Assembly (NCBI GenBank): GCA_003667245.1
Contig: RCNN01000012.1
Coordinates: forward strand, 101,594-165,593
Length of the DNA stretch: 64,000 bases
Source: Heterostelium multicystogenum
Lineage: Eukaryota > Evosea > Eumycetozoa > Acytosteliales > Acytosteliaceae
Reading direction: 5' to 3'
The notes below the pieces were generated by a model, which did no database searches, was not told where the DNA came from, and was given only the letters and a program-made list of their open reading frames with translations. Position 1 is the first letter of the stretch. Every line of letters starts with the position of its first letter. The translations under genes were made by a program, and so were the position numbers. This document shows positions 1 to 9,977 of this stretch, one piece after another.

Positions 1-686
1 ATCCAAAAAGCTATGTAGCTCTCTAATGAATTTGAACTCTTTTCACTTTGTTGTACCCCAAATCTTAACTCATGTTTGTCAAGACTTTCAATACAAGCTC
101 CTACTTGGTCTCTTTGATGTGTTGTTAATTCACTCTCCTCCAACTTATTTAAAACTTCTTCAAAAGTTGCCTCTTCGTCAACTGCTTCATAAATTACTGC
201 TCTTTTTTCACTTAAACTAGCTCTCAGTAAAAACTTCTTCCGGTCGTCATCTCTAATATCCATGTCTCTAATACTTTTCAACAACTCATGTTTGAAAGTT
301 GCGAACTCTTTTAACTTATTTAACTCTCGAGCTTCAGCTCTAAGTTCAATTCTCCAATTTCCTTCTCCTTTCACTACTTCTTCTACCTCGACTTCTTTTA
401 TCTTTCCATTTAACTTCAACAAGTTTTCCAACAACGCCTCATTAAAATTTTGTTGATCCTTAAATGCTTTTTCTCTTTGAGTTGCTTGTTCCTTATATTC
501 CTTGTCTCTTTGTTCTATTTGTTCTTTAAACTCTTTTTCCCTTCTTTCTAGGTGTACCTTAAACTCCTCTTGCACCTTAGACAACACCATTGTCTGGTTC
601 TCGACTATCAACTGTAGTGACTCCAATTTCCCTCCTGGATCATGCTCATCCCTCTTTGTATTCTTAAATAACTGTTTAGTAGCCAT
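1..686 (-). CDS. Gag-like coiled-coil ORF, cut by window edge
   Basis: An open frame of 228 codons starts at ATG 686 (protein begins MATKQLFKNTK) and runs off the left edge without a stop. Residues about 20-80 are very rich in Glu, Lys and Gln with heptad-like spacing (for example EFKEQIEQRDKEYKEQ), so a coiled coil is likely. The rest is charged and helical-looking with a single Cys. I do not recognise the family. The length of the coiled-coil start, the lack of introns and a repeat copy just upstream (915-985) would fit the N-terminal part of a retroelement gag protein, but no zinc knuckle, protease or reverse transcriptase is visible because the gene leaves the window. It could equally be a host coiled-coil protein. 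Confidence 0.6.
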   Translation of the reverse strand, partial: MATKQLFKNTKRDEHDPGGKLESLQLIVENQTMVLSKVQEEFKVHLERREKEFKEQIEQRDKEYKEQATQREKAFKDQQNFNEALLENLLKLNGKIKEVEVEEVVKGEGNWRIELRAEARELNKLKEFATFKHELLKSIRDMDIRDDDRKKFLLRASLSEKRAVIYEAVDEEATFEEVLNKLEESELTTHQRDQVGACIESLDKHELRFGVQQSEKSSNSLESYIAFW

Positions 687-914
687 TCTTAATCTTATTA
701 ATTATTTATATAAGTACGATAAAAAATAAAAAAAAAGTTTAAAAGAGTAACACATAAAACGTATATATATAGGATCTATTAACAATAATTAATTATAACT
801 ACAGAGGAATTAGGGTTATTAATTGGAATGATTTGTTTATTTGATTATTTTCGGTTTTTATACTATAAATTTCTTATTTTTATGATTTTTGAACTTCGTG
901 TTTTACATATGATC

Positions 915-985
915 TTTAACAAAGAAAACCCCCGGGATCTGTTCCAAATCTTATCATTGATTTTAGTCCGCATGCGTTAATTTAC
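915..985 (-). repeat. Diverged copy of an interspersed repeat
   Basis: Read on the minus strand, this stretch has GCATGCGG, then ACAGATCCCG, then TTTTCTTTG in the same order and similar spacing as the two arms of the inverted repeat at 18771-19175. It lies upstream of the gag-like ORF, in the same orientation, and overlaps the region just past the end of the ankyrin gene. The match is partial and AT-rich in between, so homology is likely but not certain. Confidence 0.4.
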
Positions 986-1000
986 ATTTTTGATTTTATT

Positions 1001-2719
1001 TTACAGTTTGTATTTTTTGATCAGTATAAGTCTTGAAATAAAATAAAGTGATTTGTACGACTGAAGTCTAGTGTGATCTGAACTATATACATTTTCAGTT
1101 CTGTTCTCACTCAGGAATTTGATTGTTGGAATATCCTCTCTCGCTATGGCATTTGCCATCACCAAAAGCTGCATGGCTCACTTCTGTTGAAATGGAGAAA
1201 CTTAATGGTATTCAATTGTGTAGCCATTTCCATGGCATTTCTTGCTCCTCCGCCTCTCTCATGGAGAAACTTTAAAATAGAAACATCACACTTTGCAGCA
1301 GTAGCAGCTGTAATGGCATTTAGCGGAAAAGAAATATTAGACTGGTACAGCCACTTGATAGTCTCTAAATTTCGAGTGGTGAAAGCATATTTGTATGCGT
1401 CAGAAGTCATCTTATATGTTGTATTCTCTGCGATCCATTGGAGTGCCGAACTATCCTTATACCGAGCGAAACTATTAAAATTTGTTGGTAAACACAGATT
1501 AGGTCTTTTTTCTGCAAGATAGAGGAATACCTCGAAGTTTCCTCGAGATATTGTTTTTTTTAGTGTATCTGGATAGCATCCTTCGGTTCTATTCTCATTC
1601 AGGAATCTGACCATTTCGAGGTTGTTATTCTCACACGCGATACTCAGTGCTGATTTTGTGCAACCTTCGGTTCTGTTATAATGTAAAAAACTTGACAACA
1701 TCAATGTGATTGTTTTTGGCAGCACCATCCATCGCATCGGTAGTGCATCCTTCTGTTCTGCTCCAATGTAGATATTGTACCACATCAAAATGGCCATTGA
1801 CAGCAGCACTGGACATTGCACGTACAGTGCACTTCTGCTGTGGTATTCTCAGTTAAGTACTTGACAACGTTGATATGTCCATTTCTTGCTGCACTGTTCA
1901 TCGCAAACAACAGTATAGATTTAATTATCTGTTTTTCCAGCAAGTATTGGATGATTTCGAGATGACCTCGTTCTGCAACATGTTCCAGAGTTGATTCTGG
2001 ACAGCCCTCAGACCTGTTTTCAACCAAAAACTTAACGACTTCAAAAATGTCCTTTGATCGATGCATTTTCAAGTGCTTTGCTTGTGCATCCTTCAGTCCT
2101 GTTGAAATGGAGAAACTTGACAACTTCTAGATTGCCATGGAATGATGCATAGTCCATTGCTTTTGTAGTGCAACCCTCAGCCCTGTTGAAATGAAGAAAC
2201 TTGATCACCTCTAAACTGCGACTAGCGTTGTCCATGACCTCTGTTGTTTTTTCTTTGAACCAAGAGTCAACATTCTCATGGAGGAATCTGACGAGATTGA
2301 TATCACAAAAGTGATTGGTACTACTAATAAGAGTGGTATAATTATACTTGTTTTGGAAATTCTTTATGTAGAAATTCAACAATCTCTATATTTCCATAAC
2401 TTAAAGCGGTTGGCATTGAATTGAAATACAGGTCTTTGAATCTGCGAATAGTATTATCCTTTTCTTCGTCCTCACCATTTTGATGCTCTTTAATCAACTT
2501 ATTATAGATATTTAAATATCGTTTTGTACATTTATAGATGATGAGTTGATTTGGAAAGCAACCAAGATCATCCCAATCACATCGGAATCTGTTATCCTCC
2601 GAAAGCCTATCATGTATCTCAATCACATATTGAAATATCTTTTTCCGCAACACAACTGAATTTATTATTCTTTTAAATGTATTGTTGCTGTTATTATTAT
2701 TATTAATATTATTTTTCAT
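1001..2719 (-). CDS. Ankyrin-repeat protein, NRTEGC family, copy 1
   Basis: The protein starts at ATG 2719 with an Asn-rich stretch, then a roughly 120-residue N-terminal domain (FKRIINSVVLRKKIFQYVIE) without repeats, then about a dozen ankyrin-like units of 33-35 residues of the form VVKFLHFNRTEGCT...AMDYASFHGNLE. Such proteins are a large dictyostelid-specific expansion of unknown function, presumably protein-binding. The frame is broken at least four times: near 2360, in the A-run at 2043-2047, at 1833-1834 and near 1160. At 2043-2047 and 1833-1834 the sister copy at 24447-26144 has one base fewer, so errors or recent indels explain the breaks. After the last break the frame continues as MANAIAREDIPTIKFLSENR to a TAA at 1001-1003, matching the tail of the sister copy. 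True pseudogene status cannot be excluded. Confidence 0.75.
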
Positions 2720-3016
2720 CTTATCCTATCCCTTATTTGTAACTGATCAGTTTGTTACCTTAAAAATAAAATAAATGAAATCTATTTATATTATGGATGG
2801 AGTGGGGGCAACTACCATATTTGAACAAATATGATCACTGGGTGAATGTGGTGTTTTATAAAACTGTAAGTTCCCAAAGATTTACATCATCTGATAATTT
2901 GTGTTAAACTAAATAAGGATCATCATTGCAATCAATTTAAAATTTATTAGAATTTATAAATTTTTAAGAATTTCGTCAGACACACACAACCTTCATACCT
3001 ATTTTGGATTGAATGA
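2720..3016. other. AT-rich gap, no gene seen
   Basis: This stretch separates two divergently transcribed genes and presumably holds both promoters. I see no ORF, RNA or repeat that I can support. Confidence 0.5.
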
Positions 3017-5560
3017 TTGACTGGTTGTTTGCATGTTGATGTTGGAGAGATATTGTCATTAGAGCTATTAGGTAGATTCTCATCTAATTTGGGTGCTGAA
3101 ACAGAAAGCAGTAACAAGATAGAGGTGTTGATATCGAATACATTTCTAAAGAAACATAAACTACACTCAACATCCAACCAATATGCACTACTCATTTCAG
3201 TCAGAGTTGCAAAGTCAATACTAAACATCAATAAAGATAGAGATAACCAACAAGAGCAAGAGCAAGAACAAGACTCAATATTGCAAACTAACAATGATAA
3301 TGATAATGACAATGGACAATAATACCAACACCAGCAATACCAATATCAACGACAAGATCATATTGATAGATCTAAAACCTTGTAAATTTACATCATCAGA
3401 TTATAATGATGCTGTACTACCATGTTGGATGTTACATGAATACAATAATAATAATAATAATAATAGCAATAGAAGTATAGATTTCAATGATGAAAGACTA
3501 TATAAGATAGAGATAATACCATTGAACACTCATATATCAATGCAGAGCAATGGTTTATTATTGTTTGACAAACAGCAACTATACTGCTCAAGCAATACTC
3601 TAATCGTACTGGAGTCACTCGATACCAATCCCTATTTAAATACAAGTCAATTCAATGGTATCGAAGCAAATATCAGATCATATCTTGGTGATAAGCCTGT
3701 AGGTATATTTATTTGAACAGTCTGATCAGACTCTTATGACTGTCATCTTACAACAAGCTACTAACAATATATTTATGGTACTGCAGATGATAATAGAATC
3801 AACCTTTTAGAATATCAATCAATAACAATATATATAGATTCAAGATAAAAGAGATAAAACAATCAACTACTAGATACACTGATTTATTTTCCACCTTACA
3901 ATGGCCACTCCGCTAATCAATATAAGCTAACACTAGCTAGTAATCAAAGCAACAACAATAATACACCAACATCAAATGATGCCCTATTAGTAGATCTCAA
4001 ACAAGAGATTGAATCAATCGAAAGACTGCTGAGCATTAAGAAGCAAAATTGGCGCTTTAAATCTGAGTATCAAAGGAATACTGGTTTCTGGTGCTCCCGG
4101 CACCCAAATATCAGAATTGGTTAGATATATCTGCAGAAATAGACATGTAGTGCAAATCACTATGAAATCATTCGCCTCATCTTCAGCAGTACCCAATGCC
4201 AATAACGACCAAGAAGAAGTTATCTATTTGTTTGAAAACATTGAAGGAATTGGACGTCGAACGAACGACAACAACACTACAAACAATGCATTGATACGAT
4301 TGTGCAGCTTCATCGATAGCAAGCTGCAGAGCAATCAACTGATACTTGCATCGACGTCAATGATATCCGCAGTCGACCTATCACTGCTGCGTGCTGGCAG
4401 ATTCGACAAAGTAATATCACTGCCAGTTCCTTCACAATCGTCACGACAGCTCATCCTCGAGTCGCTCCTTTCAAACACATACTCTGCCAACCAGGTTGCC
4501 ATTGAAAATAAACTACTTTCTCATTCAACAGCTGGCGAGAAAGACACCTGGATATGTGTATCAAGATTTGAAGAAAGCTGTGCATCACTGCAGCGCTGAA
4601 CTCAATGTCCAGAATGGAAAATGACGATGTGGGATGCTGGTACAATTGCTAGCTTGACAATGAAGGATTTCGATGATGCATTGCTGACAGTTAGAGGCTC
4701 GAATCTCATGCACTTCGACGTAGAGATACCCTCGGTATCATGGGAAATCGGTTGGTGGATACCACGAGATCAAACAGCGATTCGTTTGAGCTCATTTGAA
4801 TGGCCGCTTCTGCACACCAAAACATTCCAACGACTTGCACTGACACATGGCGCATCATCTGGTGTGCTTGCTACACGGACCATCAGGCTGCGGCAAAACG
4901 CTGCTGTGTCAAAGCAGTCGCAACCAAGATGAACGTAAACTTCATATCTATAAAAGGGTAACTTGATCAAGACCTGAGCAAACCGATGATCGATTCTAAC
5001 TAACCGATTCCCGATACGTCTAGATCTGATATTTATTCTAAATGGCTTGGTGAAAGCGAGAGAATCATAAGAGATATATTCCAAAGGGCCAGATTAAGTG
5101 CTCCCTGTATATTGTTCTTCGACGAGATCGACTCGCTGGGTGTCGCAAGATCTGTTGGCGGACAGGAGTCCTCCGAAGATGGCGGATCACAAAACAGAAT
5201 CATCACTCAACTTCTCAAATGAAATGGATGGTATCCAGACAAAGTCTAAACTCTTCTTGATTGGCTGTACGACTCGAGCTGATCTTTTGGACTCGGGTCT
5301 GCTCAGACCAGGCAGACTCGAGACGCAGCTCTATGTCGGACTGCCAAACAGCCGAAGACCGCAGAGACATCCTCCATTCAGTGATCAAGAAGCGCATGAA
5401 GATCGATGACGATGTCGACCTCGAGAATATAGTGTCCAAAACCGAAGGATACACCTGTGCACAACTCGTGACCCTTTGTAATGACGCAGGAATCAGCGCC
5501 CTCAAGGAGGATATATCGAGTCGAACGATAAAGAATAAACACTTCACAGCATATTTATAG
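3017..5560 (+). CDS. Two-domain AAA ATPase, AFG2/CDC48 family
   Basis: Fragments in all three forward frames line up into one AAA+ protein. An N-terminal region (3017-3716, Gln/Asn/Asp-rich linker) is followed by a first AAA domain (about 4040-4600) whose Walker A reads GAPGTQIS, lacking the usual GK[ST], but which keeps later D1 features such as LLRAGRFDKVISLP and KTPGYVYQDLKKA. The linker (LTMKDFDDAL, EIPSVSW) leads into a second domain (about 4800-5560) with Walker A GPSGCGKT, Walker B ILFFDEIDSLG and LLRPGRLETQLYVG. This order is that of the CDC48/AFG2/SPATA5L1 group, which extract or remodel proteins, often in ribosome maturation. At least six frameshifts are needed, more than in the neighbours, so decay is possible. 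Start at 3017 is provisional. Confidence 0.7.
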
Positions 5561-6332
5561 GCGAGCACCAAAGTGCTGTCAATCACTGCTAAACAAGTGC
5601 CAGTCAACCCAAACCTAAAACAACACTCCCCTCATTGAATTTTCACATAACAACGCACTTGGATGATGATATTGCCACTTTTATACACTTTGACCATTTT
5701 TGATTGATCACAGTAATTGCCCTGACTTTGCATTGCAACTTACCATGGTGTCTTACCTGTTATGAATGATATAACTTGTTAATTTTTCTGGCCAGTACAA
5801 ATATGCTACTAGTACTCGACTCATCCATTAAGCATAGAGTCATTTGCACAACACACATGCTATTCTAACAAGATAGACAAATGACACCATACAATTTCTC
5901 AACTCTGTATATTCGTTTTAAATATACATAGTTGTAGATAGTATGGTACTGGTTGTTGATTACAATAATGTGAATTCAATTCAATCAATCATATGTTTAT
6001 TTTGAAGGAGGAGGAGGAGTTTGATAATACACATACAACCGACATTATAATTGTAGGTTATTAATAATGCTCACCACTGTCATTCAATAATGACTGATTA
6101 GTTGATAGTTTAACTCATATATAAATGAATTTCACTTTAAGATTCTCAACCAACTTGATCCTATTAATGTATATATACATACATATTGGATAGATATTTA
6201 ACCTATCATTATTCATTTCAATATTAATACCAATACCAATACCAATATAAAATACAATATAATACTATACTTAAATAATATACATCTTACTATATAAGAT
6301 TATAAATACTATATATAATATATAACTCTAAT
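5561..6332. promoter_or_regulatory. AT-rich intergenic region before homeobox gene
   Basis: About 770 bases between two genes on the same strand. It contains short A/T tracts and simple (TA)n runs near 6280-6330, just before the homeobox start. No ORF or RNA gene is seen. It should hold the terminator of the AAA gene and the homeobox promoter. Confidence 0.4.
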
Positions 6333-8002
6333 ATGGATGATCCTACTAATCTATTTGGTATGTATATATATACAAAGAAGAAAGAATCTATTATTTCTAT
6401 TACTAATCTTTCTTCATTAATAGATACTTTTCAAAAACAATGATGAGAACCAATTGATGTTCAATCATCAAAGAGATGTTGGCCTGGATTTATTAACTGA
6501 GATTCAAATGTATCAATATCCTTTTGTACACAATAATATTAATACCCAAAACAACAACATTAATAATAATATGGAATCAGAGACAACTTCACCTTCCACA
6601 CCTAGTGATAACATTCCACTTTTTAAATGGTCAATCAAGCAACATTATAATGAATCATTTTGATGATAATAAATCAACTTCTTCTTTATGCTCATCTTCG
6701 CCAACTATTAATCATTCATCCATTCCGTCGACACCTGAAGCTGTGGAATTTAATCATGTCCCCGCCACCCAACAACTGCATGCTGTCAACTATGATGTTG
6801 AATTGCAAGAGGAGAATCAGTACGACAATGATGTAGACAACGGTGCCAATGTTGATAACAATACTAGTGGCTCCTCATACTATGGAAATGAAGAGCAGAA
6901 ACTGATCTTTGACAGAAGCGAAGAGAAGATCCTGAGAATGATACAAGAAATTGAGAAGAGCAAATACCATATTCCTTTCATTAACTTCCTGGTCTATCTC
7001 TCAAAAATCCAATTCTTTCCATCGATTGAACCCATGTCCAAGTTTGCAGATGAGCCAATCACCTATGATCTCAACTCATTCATGCAGTTCCAAAAGATGG
7101 AAAAGATAGAATCGCCAGAATTTAAACACACCGTCTCAGTTTTAGAGTCGTTTTACCAGAAGGAACTGATGCTACTCAATGATGAACAATCCAATCGAAT
7201 TAACCAACTTGACAGAATTCTAAAACTCTATTTACATGTATGTAATCTTCTTATATTTATAGATCCATTACCTATTCATATTAATCACTGTAATATAGGT
7301 AAAACCATTAGTATTTAATGAGACTAATTCCAAGTTTAAACAAATAATATCAACATTCCAAGTGATAAAGTCATTCCAAAAGGACCAACTCCTGTGATAT
7401 TATATTGAAGATTCAAAAGACCTACTCCAAAGACTATAAGCATCGAAGAATATTGTCTAATGTCCAAGAGGAGTGCATGAACAATTGGTTTATCGAACAT
7501 TTAAAAGGTATGTGGAATGGCATCTTTACTTTAACTTTTGCAAAAAAGAATACTTTGTATTAATTAAGTATTGATTTATAGCTGAAAACTGGACCCTATC
7601 CAGAGGATGCCGAAAAGTCTATTCTTGGTGCACTTAATAATCTGTCAAAGAATCAAATTGACAATTGGTTTGGAAATAAGAGAATGAGAGATAAGATTAA
7701 GAGATTGAAAATGGTGCAAACAATCAACAGCAACAATAACAATGGTCATTATCAAATTGGTGATGAATGATGATGATGTTGATGATAATGGTAATGATGT
7801 TGAAGATGATGAAGACGATGAAGATACTGAATCAGAAGACAACAACAATAATAATAGTAGTAGCAATGGTGGTGATAATGATTATTACGATGAAGAAGAC
7901 TATTATACAAATAACAATCATTCATCAACAATAACAACAACAGATCATCAAGAAAATGCTAATAATAATAATACTTTATACACATTAACAACTAACATAT
8001 GA
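6333..8002 (+). CDS. PBC/TALE-class homeobox transcription factor
   Basis: Exon 1 is only MDDPTNLF (6333-6357), followed by an intron with donor at 6358 and acceptor ending 6423. Exon 2 carries Ser/Asn-rich sequence and then a helical block (EEKILRMIQEIEKSKYH to NQLDRILKLYLH) that resembles a PBC domain. A second intron starts near 7237. The homeodomain begins around 7420 (SKDYKHRRILSNV), is split by an intron at 7508-7581, and ends with helix 3 NQIDNWFGNKRMRDKIKR; the NWFGNKR core is characteristic of PBX/TALE homeodomains. The C-terminus is an acidic Asp/Glu and Asn tail ending at 8002. Frameshifts occur near 6430, 6620, 7590 and 7770. A nuclear DNA-binding regulator is the expected role; the exact D. 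discoideum counterpart is not assigned. Confidence 0.8.
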
Positions 8003-8206
8003 AGAATAACTAATTCTTCTTTATCATATCTTATTTATAATAATGTAATAAACTACATGTAAATAAAAAAGCTTTATAGTATTAAGATATTTATTATTTA
8101 TGGTTGCTTTGTTTGATATTATATATCAAGTTGATTGGTTCTCATTTGTTGCTATTATTATTATTATTTTAAAGTATTATTATTATTATTATTATTGATA
8201 AATTAA

Positions 8207-9281
8207 TTACAAATCATCTCTACAGAATGGACCACTTGGTGCTTCTAATAAAGTTGTCTTTCCTTGTGGACCTTCAGCAGCCTTTCTGTGAGTTTGTGGA
8301 CCAATCTTGGTTGGTTGTCCATTTTGAATTTGATTTAATAAGTTCTTCATTGACTCTGGTGTCAAATCCTCGTAAAAGTCGTCGTTAATACAGATCATTG
8401 GTGCATTTACACAAGCACCAAGACACTCAACCTCTGCCAATGTGAATACTTCGTCTTTTGTTGTTTCTGTAAATAGTTACATATGATAGAGTAGTAGTAG
8501 TAATATGATAGATTTAGGTTAATATATCTTCGTTTGTAGATGTTATGACCAATACATACCACCAACACCGATTTTCAAATGATGCTTGCAGGCATCGAGG
8601 ATAGCGGTAGAACCACGCAACATGCATGGAGTAGTTTGTGCATACTTGTACAAAGTTCTTTCCAATTTTAGTACGATTGAACATGGTGTAGAAAGAGGCG
8701 ACTTCGTATGCCTCCATGGGTGGGACACCAATGATCTCTGCAACCTTGTCCATAGCACGCAAAGAGATCCAACCACCATTTTGTCTTTGAGCCAAATCCA
8801 ACAATGGAATCATAGCTGATTGTCTGTAAGCTGGTGGGTATTTAGAGAGAATCTTTTCTACTTTCTTCATATTCTCATCGTGAAATCGAATGGTGTATGA
8901 TCATTGTTGTCCTCTGTTTCAATATGCTATAGTAGTAGTAAGAATAAGATTAGAATTCTGCTCCAGTTGATATATAATTTACTACAACAATAATAACAAT
9001 GGTATAACATCAACACATCGTTGTATCTTCATCCAAAATCTAATATTGGCGATGTTGAGTTGATGAAGACGAGATGATGTTGATGATGGTTGATTCATTG
9101 TTTCTTTCTGTATTCCACCATTCACGATCGTATTTATTGTTGTTGTAAATGATATCTATACACTGTATCATTACATACTCTGCTAAGAGCATCTGAGAAC
9201 AATGGTCTTGATGTATGATATTGACGTTGCTTCAAGAAGTTGGAAGCGACATTGGATTGTTCTGAATAATTGTCTGAACAT
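8207..9281 (-). CDS. NDUFV2: NADH dehydrogenase flavoprotein 2, 24-kDa subunit
   Basis: This is the thioredoxin-fold subunit of the peripheral arm of mitochondrial complex I, which holds one 2Fe-2S cluster. Exons read as 9281-9179, 8926-8560 and 8466-8207 with GTATGT donors and AG acceptors. Exon 1 encodes a basic, Ser-rich mitochondrial presequence (MFRQLFRT, then [13 protein letters not shown]). Exon 2 has [18 protein letters not shown] sequence, [18 protein letters not shown], and the first cysteine pair in [10 protein letters not shown]; exon 3 has the second pair in [10 protein letters not shown]. The splice between exons 2 and 3 restores [11 protein letters not shown] exactly as in the family. 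One frameshift lies near 8625 (just before TTPCMLRG), one in exon 1 and one near 8880, all probably sequencing errors. Confidence 0.93.
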
Positions 9282-9977
9282 TGTCGATAAAGTCTGCGGC
9301 TAAGTTGGTGCTAAACAACCTTATAAATATAAACACAATAAATAATACAAATTTGCAAAGCTATTTGATCTGATCGCGTATCTAATCTAACCGAATCTGT
9401 TATGTTCTTAAACCAACAACAAAACTAACTACACTCTACTGCCCAATAAAGAAAGAAGAAGCACAGTTGTAAGTAATACACTTTAAAATGAATTTTTAAA
9501 AATTTAAAAAATCAGAATCACATCACATCACACACAGACATCAATGAAAAAGTAACGTTTTTTTTCTTTGTATTCATTTTAATTTGCACCGAAAAATAAG
9601 TTAGTGACAGAATGAGAGTGATCATTAAACACACCACACACAATGTACATACATCTCATTCACATTGGAATGAAAAACAAAAAAAAAAACTAAAAAAAAT
9701 TTTCATTTTTTTTTAATGTGATCAATCATTGACAACACACAGAGTAGCAGAACAAAAATCAAAGCAACTGCACTAAAACGAAACATTCAAATTCATAATT
9801 TATTCGATTTTCAGTCAGAATAATTAATCATCAATCAAGCAATCATCAGATCATTCAATTTCTTAATTTAGTCAGCATAGTAGTAGTGTTAGCTAAATCA
9901 GAATTAGGTGCTTGGATTGATTAGGATAGGACATTCGATTCTAATTGATCGATTATAATTAATATGCGCGAAGGAGA
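9282..9977. promoter_or_regulatory. Divergent promoter region
   Basis: About 700 bases between the minus-strand complex I gene and the plus-strand gene at 9978. It contains poly(A)/poly(T) tracts (9668-9715) and CA-rich short repeats (9524-9540), with no ORF. It presumably drives both genes. Confidence 0.45.

Noticed and set aside
2947..3312. Minus-strand frame of 121 codons rich in Ser, Cys and Leu
   Set aside because: It is the antisense of a Gln/Asn-rich coding stretch on the plus strand; the composition follows from that.
3017..5560. Calling the AAA gene a pseudogene
   Set aside because: Frameshifts are equally common in essential genes of this window, and D2 catalytic residues are kept.
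7645..7940. Ser/Leu-rich and His/Tyr-rich minus-strand frames
   Set aside because: Antisense of the acidic Asp/Asn tail of the homeobox gene.
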